The notes below the pieces were generated by a model. That model saw only the letters and a program-made list of their open reading frames with translations. It searched no databases and had not been told where the DNA came from. 64,000 nt of DNA from contig NC_135557.1 of NCBI RefSeq assembly GCF_964340395.1, positions 16,334,867 through 16,398,866 on the forward strand, written 5' to 3'. How positions within the stretch are numbered: position 1 is the stretch's first letter; each line of letters starts with the position of its first letter. This DNA is from Glandiceps talaboti (lineage: Eukaryota; Hemichordata; Enteropneusta; Spengelidae). The position numbers were made by a program, and so were the translations under genes. Shown in pieces: positions 1-11,041 of the stretch.

Positions 1-1229
1 TAATACTGATATGCATTCACAGACACTGAACCCATCAAATGATAATAATATTATTCAATTCAAAGACATTAAACCCATTAAAATGACAATACTGCATCTG
101 TTATAGCACTCAGACAGTGCACACCTATCCCGATACATGGTTATATCATGGAACCTACAAGCAAATAACCCCCCCCCCCCCCCCAGGAAGTAATGGTATG
201 TTATCCCATACATACAAGCAAGGCAAATTCCAACAGACAATAACACTACACCTGGTATCCCATTCGATTATATTAAACCCATCAAAATAACAATACTGCA
301 ACTGTTATACCACTCAAACAAGGCAAACACATCGAAGTGATGACATATAAATTATAACATACTGTCATACAAGCAACCAATTCCAAGCATTGGTACGTTA
401 TCCAACAAAATCAGGTCAAACCCACCCAAACAACGATATACATGTATCGTATAACAGTAAGTGAAACCTGACAAAAATAACACAAATTAAACAAAGAACA
501 AAGTCCAACTCCTACCGCAACAGAATCTAGCCAAAAATGACAACGCTGAATAAAAATACTTGACAATTTTCAACAGGAACAGACGATTCACTTACTCATA
601 ACCTGTCTGGTAATAATATGAGTCACACACACAGAGTGCAACTCATACACTGTATCTCACATGAATACATAATGAGTACAGTGTGATTTCTGTGTTCCAA
701 TCATTCCATACCTCCTAGGTAAATGACGTCACCAGACTATCTAATTGTTAGCTATATCTGTATCTTATATGACAAACTGCTGGTGGGGTATATGTACAGT
801 TATAATCAGGTTAGCTGATACGGTGACGTTTTTTTTTTTTTTGCAAAAATTTCAAATACATCCTTTTATCGTTTGTAACATAAATATGATAAATTAATCA
901 AATTATTCTGCAAGACTTAATTTCTAATTATCACTAATTGCTTTCTTTACATAAATGAAACTAATTAATAAAATTATTTCTGCAAGACCAGTTAGAATAC
1001 CTTACTTCCCTACACTGGTAATCTTAAAATAATCTACACTTGTTATTCACGTGATAGCAGTGCCAGTCGTATGTTTGTACAGCACACAATCCCCACTGTT
1101 GGGGCGCTCAGACGTAAATTGTTGTACAACTTTATTGAACATATCGGAAACAGTCATAATAGTTTAATTGCAGCAGTGCTCAATTCCGATACAATCCTCT
1201 ATTCGGGGATTCATAAATTGTATAGAGAT

Positions 1230-1402
1230 TTGTTGTATTTTTAAATGCTTTTATTTGTTCATGTGTGTATTTGTCAGGTTATCTTTTTAAAGTCTTACTT
1301 GTTTTAAAATGCTGTTTTTTATGCATAGTTTTTATCTATTGGATGTTTGTGAACGTTTTTGCGTTCTTTTCTCTCCCAAAATAAAGTTTAATAATAATAA
1401 TA
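1230..1402 (+). mobile_element. Probable 3' end of a non-LTR retrotransposon or SINE
   Basis: An AT/T-rich stretch ends in aaaataaagttt followed by (AAT)n near 1390-1401. An AATAAA-like signal followed by a short trinucleotide tail is typical of LINE or SINE 3' ends. A similar tail in the opposite orientation is at 61337-61400. No open frame remains. Confidence 0.35.
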
Positions 1403-1452
1403 TGTCTGTCAATGTTCATAATGTGAACACTCCTGGCCATCATTCCTTTGCA

Positions 1453-1620
1453 ATTAAAGGGGCATGTTTCAATCCCAGGTTAGCACATTAGTGTTATTCT
1501 TAATAAGGATTACATTGGATCATTCTTCTGTTCTGGACCAACTTTTTTCATAGCTTTGTTTGTCAGACAAATATTCTTCACAACTCGATTTGAATCCTAA
1601 TCTAAGATGGGCCTTTAAAG
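1453..1620 (+). mobile_element. Dispersed short element, family D (ends TTAAAGGG / GGGCCTTTAA)
   Basis: This ~168-bp unit begins ttaaaggggcatgtttcaat and ends gatgggcctttaaag, so its ends are short inverted repeats. Close relatives lie at 32858-33010 (same strand) and 50917-51081 and 51078-51237 (reverse). Weaker ones are near 12060-12230, 27470-27600 and 35830-35950. Shared internal words include ggatcattctt, accaactttt and atagctctg. It has no coding capacity and is likely a MITE or SINE-like element. Confidence 0.65.
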
Positions 1621-2055
1621 TAAAAATAGTGAAACCAATCATCATATCATAATCACACCCCCACCCCTCATTCCCCCCCCCCCAAAAAAAAAAAACAACA
1701 AAAAACCAAAAAAAAAACCCAAACAAACAGACTAGTATCTTCTGTAGTTCCAGGAATGTAAAATAAAACCTCCAGGACAACATATTTGAAAATGTGTTTA
1801 ATAGTACCCCCCCCCCCCCCCCCAAGACACAGCTGACAAGTATCACCTGTTATATCAGGATTCCATACCAGAACCTCACGAATGACACAATTGACACCAT
1901 GCGCACACCAAGTTGTACACATTTGAAAAGTCAATAGTGAATTTATAACCAGGTCACTTTACATTGTAAAATATACATCAATTGCACATACAACATTTGT
2001 GCCATGCTAATGGCTAAGGAATTGGTTGATGTGTGAGGGCGCCCTAATGTCATAC

Positions 2056-2215
2056 CTTGCTACAATGCACCTTCACGTCATTGGTTGTGCCACGTTAAAA
2101 TATTCAGACCTGCCATTAGCGTCCCAATTTTTTTCTTAAATTAAGCTTGCACAGCTATGATATTATTCTCCGATATTTTTCTTCATTCAGATGGAAAATA
2201 TGATTGACATAATAA
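2056..2215 (+). mobile_element. Partial copy of hairpin element, family H
   Basis: This matches the left part of the element described at 3824-4160: ggttgtgccac, attcagacctgccat, then tattattctccgatattttt and cttcattcag, and stops after the first arm of the hairpin. It looks like a decayed, truncated copy. Confidence 0.5.
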
Positions 2216-2648
2216 TCTGAAGTATATAGTGTAATGCTGTGATGCACTGTACAGTGTAGTGTCATGCTCTGCAATCTATCTTACATTATCTGGTATTCTG
2301 CACTGCAGAATTTATACAGTATAACGCAAATAACCACAATACACTATCCTCATCAACGTACAATGAAAATGGACTAACCACCAATGACTCCTTCATAAAT
2401 GACAATGCCAACACACAATGATGTCATACCCAAACCATTCCCACCCTCTCACCATCTATACCTCAACACACCCATGCAAGAGTGGTAGAGTCCATTGGCC
2501 CACCTTTCTCCTTCTTTTCAGTACATTCAATAATTTCTTTTTATTCTGTATATTATCAAATGTTTGCAACGCACAGAAGAGGAAAGGGAACAAAAAGGTA
2601 ATATGTAATTATTGAGTACACAAATGATAGCACTGTGTATACTGTGAC

Positions 2649-3309
2649 AGTCACATAGCCAATCAGTCACACACATAGCCAATCACAATGTCACACACAT
2701 ATAGCCAATCACAATGTCACACACACATAGCCAATCACAATGTCACACACATATAGCCAATCACATAGTCACACACATAGCCAATCACAATGTCACACAC
2801 ATATAGCCAATCACAATGTCACACACATATAGCCAATCACAATGTCACACACATATAGCCAATCACAATGTCACACACATATAGCCAATCACAATGTCAC
2901 ACACACATAGCCAATCAGTCACACACATAGCCAATCACAATGTCACACACATATAGCCAATCACAATGTCTCACACACACACATAGCCAATCACAATGTC
3001 ACACACACAGCCAATCACAATGTCACACACACATAGCCAATCACAATGTCACACACATAGCCAATCACAATGTCACACACACATATATCATATAGCCAAT
3101 CACAATGTCACACACACGTATCATATAGCCAATCACAATGTCACACACACAGCCAATCACAATGTCTCACACACAGCCAATCACAATGTCTCTCACACAC
3201 AGCCAATCACCATGTCTACACACAGCCAGTCACAATGTCACATGCACACACACACACACACTCACAATATATCAGACAGACAGCCTATCACATTGTCTCA
3301 CACATAGTC
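2649..3309 (+). repeat. 26-bp tandem array (agccaatcacaatgtcacac)
   Basis: About 25 units of roughly 24-30 bp, built on agccaatcacaatgtcacac followed by a variable acatat/aca spacer. Length varies through the (AC)n part. The open frames of His/Ser/Gln/Thr repeats here come from the array and are not genes. Each unit carries CCAAT and its extension AGCCAATCA. Confidence 0.95.
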
Positions 3310-3402
3310 AATCATATACTGCATTGCTAAAATGGATATCTCTTATCAATGTTCTTCAATAGTTTGCAATTTCATGTTAAACTGATAAAAATCATCTCTC
3401 AC

Positions 3403-3750
3403 CTCTGATATTGGAGCTTTGCTCTCAGGAGCCGACGTCGGTACTCCCACAGTAGGTATCTGGTCATCTTCCTCCACCACAGACATCTCGGCATGACCAG
3501 GTACTATGTGATCTATACTCACTTCATAGTTTTCAAACTGAGGTGAGGGGTCCATGATGACGCCCTCTGGAGGTGAAGTGGGGCTAGGATAATGTTTAAC
3601 AGAATATGGTGCAATCGGTGATTGAGTGGGCAATGGGGGTGGTGGATCGGGTGGTAATGGTGGTACGTCGGTTGATGAAAAATCGGCCTGGTCACCAATG
3701 TGATGACTTTGTTGGGGCAGATCTTGTGTTGGATGTGTGAATTGCGTGTC
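3403..3750 (-). CDS. ARHGEF11/12-like RhoGEF, exon H (Pro-rich, acidic; last visible exon)
   Basis: This 348-nt, phase 0-0 exon of 116 codons has acceptor cttttctgtag|GAC and donor GAG|gtgaga. The first half is rich in Pro, His and Gln (DVPPLPPDPPPPLPTQ), and the second half is acidic (MSVVEEDDQIPT). It sits where LARG has a variable, disordered linker between the coiled coil and the RGS-like domain, so little conservation is expected. Assignment rests on the phase-exact join to exon G, strong splice sites and the long open frame. A second perfect donor, GAA|gtgagt, lies inside it at 3522/3523 and is in frame: its use would drop the last 40 residues. No stop codon is present, so the RGS-like, DH and PH exons must lie to the left, outside the window. 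Confidence 0.85.
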
Positions 3751-3823
3751 CTACAGAAAAGAAACATACAAAATTCAGATTAAGGGCTATGTAGTTACAT
3801 AAAGAACATGCTTGAGTAAAAGT

Positions 3824-4160
3824 TGAACACAAAATATGGAATATATACTCTGGTTGTTCTACAATGCATGTCTATGTCACAACAAAGCATGTCTATGTCA
3901 CTGGTTGTGCTGTGTTTGAAATACAAGTCAAAACATTCAAAATTGCCATGATTACTTTTTCTGATTTTTCTTTGATATTACTGGCACTGGTATAATTATG
4001 TTATTCTCTAATATTTGTTTTCATTCAGCCACAAAATACTTGTGACCTAAGGGTTGTTACTACTCGTCTAGCGACTCGTAGAGTCAAAGATCCCCTAGGT
4101 CACTTGTATTTTCCTTGGCTGAACGAAGAAAAATATTGGAGAATAACATGTAAATAACTG
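3824..4160 (+). mobile_element. Hairpin element, family H, copy 1
   Basis: The left half reads ..gcatgtctatgtcactggtt, caaaacattcaaaattgcca. The right end is a long inverted repeat: arm 3998-4053 (tgttattctctaatattt..gtgacctaaggg) pairs with arm 4092-4150 (cccctaggtcac..aatattggagaataacat) around a ~38-bp loop. Other copies are at 24768-25067 (reverse), 32530-32812, 44655-45010 (diverged) and 53620-53990. There is no ORF. The asymmetric left part plus terminal hairpin is unlike a simple MITE. Confidence 0.75.
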
Positions 4161-4986
4161 AAGAAGGCTTCATGATTTAGCTGAAATATGACAGTGGCAG
4201 GTTTCGGTTTAATAAGATAGACACGAAGTAAAACTATTGTTGAGACATGGAGACATAAGCTATCAATCTAACATTGGTTCAATAGGGAACTTGCAAACCC
4301 GCCATGTTGAATGTTGCATCATGGGAAATGTGATAATAAATACTAATCAATTAGTCGTGTAAACAATGTTGATACATTGTTTGTAACCACAAATAATCAA
4401 TTCACAGTCACCCTGACAATTGTGGGAGGTTAATTTTATCAGTAGCTCCAGATTAGGTATAACGATAACCACAGATAATCCCATAGTCCTTTGCATCTGA
4501 GCATGCTCAATCTGGATTGCAAGTTCCCTATTATGCACACGGTAGGGTATCATTTCTAACGACTTTCGTGATCTTGCAGTGTACATTTTAGGGACATCAA
4601 GAATTTCCACCGTCTTGATTACAGGGTGATTATACCAGCACAACAGAAATGTCACATCAATCAACAATAATTTTAGTTTATGTCTATCTTAGCAAACCGA
4701 AACCTTGACTGCCGCTGTAGTATATCACAGGGTAAATTATTTACACTCTTGAGGTTGAGGCTTTTACTAACTATGATTCCAGAGCTTTAGTAAGAAAACA
4801 AATTTTTGGGTAGTAGTCCAAAGAGAGTTCTATTAGATCTCAAAATATCACTATCAATATCTTGGCAATTATGTACTAGACTAAAAGTGCTGAAACTCAA
4901 ATACAATGTTACTGTTAGTATGAAACAAAGCAACATACAACACAACCAAGTGATATCAGTACAACAAGTGAGTTAATAGCATTGAC

Positions 4987-5155
4987 CAGTGTGCTCTCTA
5001 ATGATATCCAAATTTTATTGTTGAGTCAAAATGAGAAAAACTGGTATTGCCTGTGAGTCAACACATAGTAAGAGATACGGGAACACCAAACTTTGGTGCG
5101 TCATTAGAAATTGTGTGTGTCAGCAGCACGTCAACTTGGCTTAGAGGACACACTG
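4987..5155 (+). mobile_element. hAT-like MITE, family C (CAGTGTGCYCTCTAA)
   Basis: A 169-bp element beginning cagtgtgctctctaatgata and ending ggcttagaggacacactg. The ends are inverted repeats of about 15 bp. Internal shared words are gtcaaaatgagaaaaactgg, gagatacgggaacaccaa and ctttggtgcg. It is non-coding. Other copies are at 5457, 14999, 35531 and 61716. Confidence 0.8.
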
Positions 5156-5194
5156 GTACTGGCTGACTGACTGCCTAAGCTTGTTTGCAGCAAT

Positions 5195-5291
5195 CTAGAC
5201 TATAAGATATATCGTGTCATTCCACCTCCCACCAGCCTCCTCTCTCTGACCGATGTGTGAGGGCGCCCCGTCACGGCGTACCTTACATACT
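5195..5291 (+). mobile_element. MITE, family T (TAGACTRTAAGATAY..)
   Basis: It begins tagactataagatatatcg and ends cggcgtaccttacatacta, giving terminal inverted repeats. The internal motif gatgtgtgagggcgccc is shared with 38781-38869 (reverse), the partial copy at about 2020-2070 and the tandem array at 46712. Confidence 0.75.
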
Positions 5292-5456
5292 AGTAGATAT
5301 CAGAAAAGAGACAAGTTTCATGCCATGACAGAATTAGTGTCAGTTATAAATCACAGCAAAAACAAAATATTTTACGTAGAAACAGACAAGTAATCAGGTT
5401 ACATTTCAGTAGGAAAGTAAACAGTTGAAAATATCAGAATTATAAAACTCATGTCG

Positions 5457-5616
5457 CAGTGTGCCCTCAAATAATACCCAAATTTTGTTGTCGTGAGTCA
5501 AAATGATAAAAACTGGGATTTCTTGTGAGTCACCACATATAAAGAGATAGGGGAATGCCAAATTTTGGTGCAACGCTAGAAATTGTTTGCATCAAATTGG
5601 CTTAGAGGGTACACTG
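5457..5616 (+). mobile_element. hAT-like MITE, family C, second copy
   Basis: It starts cagtgtgccctcaaataata and ends ggcttagagggtacactg, with the same interior as the 4987 copy 300 bp away. Near-identical flanks ctcatgtc (left) and ctcatgtg (right) look like an 8-bp target-site duplication. Confidence 0.8.
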
Positions 5617-6034
5617 CTCATGTGTAATCTTGGCAGTTGTCATTTCTACTGCTGCACTATTTTACCAGTATAACATTATGTACATATACTATCATACAAT
5701 ATAGTTCTGTAGAGTACCCCAGTATATAAACAAACTGTATATGTCTAACTTCTTGAAATGATGGCAAGAATATATTAGAAGAAATAAGCTCAAAAAAGTT
5801 ATAAATATTTGGTAAGTTTTGTGGCAGTGAAAAGACTTGTGAGGCCATAGTGCCCTCACTACCATGGTGCTGTGGCAATCAATTAATTGTAATTGTTATC
5901 TTTTTGAAACTTTCAAATTCACACAAAAGAACACCATGCAGTTATAAGTTAGATAATGTACAACATGACAATAGTGTAAAAGGTTAACATGGCTAGGCTA
6001 AGATCTAAGTAGACATGGTCTAACTCAAAAGTAT

Positions 6035-6570
6035 GTGCAACATAGTATGTAAATTGTCTAACTCAAAGTATCTAACACATGATCTATGTAAAAACTGTCT
6101 AACCCAAGTATGTATCACATGATCTAATCTATGTACACATTGTCTAACCGAAAGTATGTATCACATGATCTAATCTATGTACACATTGTCTAACCGAAAG
6201 TATGTATCACATGATCTAATCTATGTACACATTGTCTAACCCAAGTATGTATCACATGATCTAATCTATGTACACATTGTCTAACCGAAAGTATGTATCA
6301 CATGATCTAATCTACATAAACATTGTCTAACCCAATGTATCACATGATCTATGTACACATTGTCTAACCCAAACTATGTATCACATGATCTAATCTATGT
6401 ACACATTGTCTAACCCAAAGTATGTATCACATGATCTATGTAAACATTGTCTATCCCAAAGTATGTATCACATGATCTATGTACACATTGTCTAACTCAA
6501 AGTATGTATCACATGATCTATGTACACATTGTCTAACCCAAAGTATGTATCACATGATCTATGTACACAC
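6035..6570 (+). repeat. 46-bp tandem array (tatgtatcacatgatctaat)
   Basis: About 12 units of 36-47 bp with the core tatgtatcacatgatctaat then ctatgtacacattgtctaac. Unit length drops to about 42 bp where ctaat is lost. CRISPR is excluded by variable units without distinct spacers and by the eukaryotic intronic context. Confidence 0.93.
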
Positions 6571-6837
6571 ACTGTTGAACTCAGCGTATAAGGCATATGA
6601 ACTAAATGTCATTCATTGATTCTGCATAGCAAACTTTCATGCATGTAAAGGGGTGGAATTGGCACTATTTCAAAAAAAATTACTAAATGGTATTAGAGTG
6701 CATTCACACTGCAAAGAAACAGAGGTAATAATTGTTTGGTCAGGCAAACATGTTACCTGAGTATATTTTGGTGAAGGTGGAGGTGATAGTGGTATACCAG
6801 TCAAAGCAAAGATCTGTAGTTATAAAGAAGATAGTTA

Positions 6838-6884
6838 GACACAGAGAGACAGACAGAGATGGATTGACAAACAGACAGACAGAT

Positions 6885-6945
<61 letters not shown>

Positions 6946-7039
6946 GGTATGGATGGATGGATTGATTGAGACACAGAAACAGAGGGATGGAGAGATAGAA
7001 AACAGATGGATGGATTGACAGATACAGACAGATACAGAC

Positions 7040-7082
<43 letters not shown>

Positions 7083-7135
7083 AATGGAAAGAGAGGACAC
7101 AGACACATGGATTGATTGATTGACATACATAGACA
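6838..7135 (+). repeat. (GACA)n microsatellite with ATGG/GATT interruptions
   Basis: Long GACA runs, best at 6869-6945 and 7035-7080, are broken by ggatggattgattgag. The Cys/Leu/Ser/Val frames on the reverse strand are repeat translations only. Confidence 0.95.
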
Positions 7136-7455
7136 GATTGACAACCACACCAGAAAGAGAAAAGGAAAGGGGATAGAAAAGTAAAATAATGTAATTACAA
7201 AAAACAGAAATATACAAAAAGCATGACATTCAAAATTCATGCAAAATGATGCAAAAAATTTTTCTATAAAAATGTTGTGACATTAGCAAAGAAATATACT
7301 GAAAAACAGCACAAGAATTATGAAATGTTTGAAATTTTCTATGGATATAGGCATGTATTATATTGTTCTCATTGCAAACAAAATATTTGGTAGAAAATTA
7401 TGCATGTTAAATTAGTGGTTAACGATAATATCAACAAAGGTAAGACATAGTTGCT

Positions 7456-7995
7456 TATTAAGGTAGAATGCGCCTCGCTGACAAATTTCCCTCAAAATCA
7501 AAGTTCTTCAATTCTCGGTAACTGCAATAGCATTTTACCTCATGCTAGAGGGTCAAAATAGAACAAGCACGTCGACTTATTCTCATGCGTACATGTACTA
7601 AAGCATGTGAAGTGCATGGAATGGAAGTCATAGTGTCAATCAAAATATCAAAGAGTTGTTATTTTAATGATGCACCTAGGGAGTAATATTCTATTTCAGG
7701 TACCGAGAATTCTCGCCAAACTTTGTTGTATGAAATAATTAAAGAAATGTTGGAGTTCACCATCTTGTTTTCAAGAATATTGTTACTATATTAATTTCTC
7801 ATTTAGTTAACAAAGTATTTGGCGGCCATATTGGATTCTAAAATTACTAATATCATTTGGACCTCTATTTCAAAAATTTGTACACTGCCCTAGTTTTTTT
7901 ATTGACTTTATTGAGAACAGGTTGGGTTTTCTTGAAAAAAGTAACAGCAAAAATTTAAAGAGTTTATTTCTGAGGCGCATTCTTTGTTAAATTTT
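7456..7995. mobile_element. ~540-bp inverted-ended element, family M
   Basis: It begins near gtagaatgcgcctcgctgac and ends tctgaggcgcattcttt, so gaatgcgcctc is inverted at the two ends. The interior (attctcgccaaactttg, ggcggccatattggattcta, then tttattgactttattgagaa) recurs at 54440-54830. No ORF is seen. Confidence 0.6.
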
Positions 7996-8384
7996 AAAGA
8001 ACGTTGCAAAATATTTGTTAAAATCTGTATCATAATGGAGAACTTGAGCTACAGTTGTTAGACACACAGTGTTAGTTTGTATTACTGCGATCTTTATAAT
8101 TATATGTAAGTCCTGGAAAGTACTGTATGAGCTATCGTTCAATTTTTTTATGCATTAAAATGTAGCAGTCTGTTTTTGTCACACATGCATGTCTTGGGGT
8201 TCTTTGTGTAGCCATGAAAACATAGCCAGTAGCCTGGGACACTAAAACATAAACAGTTTTTTTGAGGAGGAATTTACAGGATTTACAAGACTTTTTTACT
8301 CCTTGAAATATGACATCATGCAAATATGTTAAATTCAATATGGTAGTCAGAACTTATTGGATCATAAATGATCAAGATGTTTAA

Positions 8385-8585
8385 TGACATGACCACCTGT
8401 TTTGGTGACATCACCACCTGGTTCGATGACTTTACCACCAGGTTTGGTGGCATCACCACCTGGTTTGGTGACATCACCACCAGGTTTGGTGACATTAACA
8501 TATGCTTTGATAACATGACCACCTGGTCTGATGACATCACCATCTGTTTGATGACATCACCACCTGGTTTGGTGACATCACAAAC
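8385..8585 (+). repeat. 21-bp tandem array (gtttggtgacatcaccacct)
   Basis: About 9 units of 21 bp. Because the unit is a multiple of three, it is open on both strands and yields 7-residue peptide repeats (FGDITTW-like on plus, LVVMSPN-like on minus). No splice sites or conservation support translation. Confidence 0.92.
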
Positions 8586-8690
8586 ATATTCCAATGATGT
8601 CTCCAAACAGTCTGATGAGAAGACCTTGAAAGGTTTGCACTAATTGGTATATATGCATAATTTATCATCATAATCCAGCCAATACATTGT

Positions 8691-8935
8691 TTTCTAACCA
8701 ATCAGAGCAAACCTTTCAAAGGCTTCAAAACATACCCTTTGATCATATGAATTGTTTCTAGCCAATCAGAGCAAAGCTGTCAAAAGGCTTCCCTTTGATC
8801 AGATGTATTTTGTTTCTAACCAATCAAAACAAACCTTTCAAAAGGCTCCAAAACATACCCTTTGATCATACATACTGTTTTCTAACCAATCACAGTAAAC
8901 CTTTCAAAGGCTTCAAGATATGACCTTTGACTTAT
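8691..8935 (+). repeat. ~62-bp tandem array, 4 units
   Basis: Units start tttctaaccaatcagagcaa at 8691, 8755, 8813 and 8879 and continue cctttcaaaggcttcaaaac then ataccctttgatcata. Each again carries ccaatca. Confidence 0.88.
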
Positions 8936-9609
8936 AACTCATATATATATATTGCTTGTGACAAAGTCTTAGTGATTGATGTCATAAAATAACACACATC
9001 ACAGTAAACTCTAAAAGTACAGGTCAAATTACATCAACCATGCACTACTTAACATTGTCAAATTATTTAACTATTGACGTCCTACATTCCATTGTCTCTT
9101 ATCAGTGGCTATGTTTTCTTACAAAGGATAGATGCACACAGTGAGAGTGGTGTATGTACCCTAAAATTGTAATATACCATATCCCGGTTATCAGAAAGAC
9201 AAAAGATTACACAGTTTGGCCACTAGAGGCAGCTTTTGGAGTAGAAGTGAGGGCCTTCATAGTGGAATATTAAAGCCTCCCTTGGAAAGATCGCTATTGC
9301 CAAGTGTTTCACAGCAAATATTGGTTGCATTCTCAGGATATCAAGCATTCTGGTACAACTTTGTTTCAGATCACCAAATTGTTTTCACCACATTTTATTG
9401 ACTACAGTACATGTATGTTCTGCAATGTGCTACTTTCAATAACCCTCATTTTTCATCATGTATAGCGCCCTCTGGTGACACATTTTGAAGTGAGTGGAAT
9501 ATGGCACATTACACTCCCATTCCTACAGTTTTCAGCATGCATTCAGATTGTATAAGCTTTCAAAAAAATGTAGCAATGTTAATATGTGTTGTGTATGTCA
9601 TGGTTTGAT

Positions 9610-9860
9610 GTGCTGAGAGAGAAGCCTTGGTGGTCAAAGATGACAAATTTTGACGTGCCTAGGGAATCAACAGTGGCATATTTATAAGCTTTGGAATCTA
9701 CAAACAAACTGTGCACTGATGTACCTACGGAATGAATGACATATTTTGAAAAGCCTAGGGAGTCTACCTCACATTTTGGACAAGCCAAGGAAACTCATGA
9801 CATATTTTGGAAAGCCTAAGGAGTCCACTACGATACACTTTGAGAGGCCTAAGGTGTCAT
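9610..9860 (+). repeat. Loose ~42-bp tandem array next to exon G
   Basis: The motif ttttgaaaagcctagggagt followed by ctac..cat recurs with drift (cctagggaatc, cctacggaatg, cctagggagtc, ccaaggaaactc, cctaaggagtcc, cctaaggtgtc). It ends at the exon G donor. Confidence 0.7.
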
Positions 9861-9864
9861 TTAC

Positions 9865-9993
9865 CTTTGCTGCTGAGGATATGCCAGTGAGATTGTGGAG
9901 TTGTTGTTCAAGCACTTTTACCCTTGTCGTAGCACCCTCTAATTCCTTTCTCAGCTTTTCTGAGTTAGTCTTTACGTATTCCTCTTTGGTTTT
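9865..9993 (-). CDS. ARHGEF11/12-like RhoGEF, exon G (coiled coil, second part)
   Basis: This 129-nt, phase 0-0 exon has acceptor tttatag|AAAACC and donor AAG|gtaaat. It encodes 43 residues beginning KTKEEYVKTNSEKLRKELEG and continuing ATTRVKVLEQQLHNLTGIS. It is strongly helical and charged, with regular hydrophobic heptads (L..L....V..L..QL). It matches the LARG region that reads roughly ..LLKEI.. ..LQEQL.. before the RGS-like domain. This coiled coil is thought to support oligomerisation and autoinhibition in the family. A loose ~42-bp tandem array abuts the donor side (about 9610-9860), so the exon sits at the edge of a repeat. Confidence 0.9.
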
Positions 9994-10343
9994 CTATAAA
10001 CAAGAACCTTGAAAGTCAGTATTGAAATTTATCAAATATAGATTTTCCCCAAAAAATAAGAATTGGTGGAAAAGTATTTATTAGTTATCTTACCGGAAAC
10101 GAGCATGAGAAAAGAAAAGTTTTTTTTTTTAATCTCGCAATTTAACTTAATTGAAGTTTTCATGCAAGGACCCAAGAAAATTAAAAGAATGGCAAACATA
10201 AAGAGGAAATTTTAGCTATAGGGTGAAAAAAAAGATCATGCACTTTGAATAAAAGCGAGCAAGCATGCAGTTTGATGAAGTGTAATGTTGTGAAAACCTC
10301 TAATGAGAGTTACGTAATGTTTCTAAAAGTGTAGTTTAGTTCT

Positions 10344-10690
10344 ACACACGCTATGATCATCTCCACCATGTAGTCAAATGGATTTCTCTCGCACAGAATT
10401 TAATGTTTACTACCAACAGCTATAGTTTATGCTATTGGCGTGTTGATATAAACGTTATGTTATCGCATCCTCACGTCACTGACATTCAAACTGAGGGTTG
10501 AGATTGTAGTAAACTGAACAAAGTAACCAATTCCAACCACCTGTATGTGATGGATTACTACTGACATGCACTGTTCAGCCTTTCCCCAGCAGGAGATTTA
10601 GCTAGATTTGTGATTGAATTGTCCATTTGACTAGACGTTAGAAAGAGATCGTAGAGAACAACTACACGTATAGTAACTATATTACTTTAA
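10344..10690. mobile_element. Inverted-ended element, family E
   Basis: The left end atctccaccatgtagtcaaa and right end tttgactagacgttagaaag include inverted GTAGTCAAATGGA-like words. Related ends occur near 19430-19495, 40625-40690, 56020-56060 and 56310-56390. No ORF. Confidence 0.5.
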
Positions 10691-11041
10691 ATGTAAAACT
10701 TACAATCTGTCTGGGAGGCACTATCACTTCCTTACTTGATGTTAGACATTTATTAGAGCTCGTAATTTCTAACTATATTTCTAAGTATTATTACACAGAA
10801 ACTTTTGCAATAACTGTCAGATCATATTTAGGATGTCTGGATATCAGAGATAAGTAATTCTTTGATAAACAATACATTTATATTATAAACGACAATTCAG
10901 AATTCTGAGGCTTTTACGACAGACATTTGGTGTCAGTAGCCCTGAAACTTTTCACGGTTTTATCATCTCTATGTTGATTTTGATAGAAATACAATTACAT
11001 TCAAAAAACCTAAAACAAAATCTAGCTCAACAGAAAACTCA

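Larger units (their letters stand above)
1..3402 (-). other. Intron after exon H (continues off the left edge)
   Basis: No exon was recognised here on either strand. It contains poly-C and poly-A tracts near 171-185, 829-842 and 1673-1720, a LINE-like 3' tail (1230-1402), a dispersed repeat copy (1453-1620), fragments of two MITE families (about 2020-2070 and 2056-2215) and a 26-bp satellite (2649-3309). Donor-like words occur, for example near 590, but none borders an open frame that continues the gene. Confidence 0.6.
3751..9864 (-). other. Intron between exons G and H (6.1 kb)
   Basis: No exon was recognised between the two phase-0 borders. Its content is family H and two family C elements, a family T element, the 46-bp and 21-bp arrays, a GACA microsatellite, a ~540-bp inverted-ended element (7456-7995), a ~62-bp array and a ~42-bp array touching exon G. 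The unlisted parts, 4160-4980, 5620-6030 and 8935-9600, look like unique AT-rich intron. Confidence 0.75.

Noticed and set aside
3519-3767. Second minus-strand frame over exon H (His/Pro/Leu-rich)
   Set aside because: Shadow frame of exon H; only the other frame joins exon G in phase and ends at a good donor.
6035-6570. CRISPR-like regularly spaced repeats
   Set aside because: Whole units repeat without unique spacers, unit length drifts, and the context is an animal intron.
6740-7240. Cys/Leu/Ser/Val-rich open frames up to 166 residues
   Set aside because: They translate a GACA microsatellite read on the reverse strand; several frames are open at once and there are no splice or family signals.
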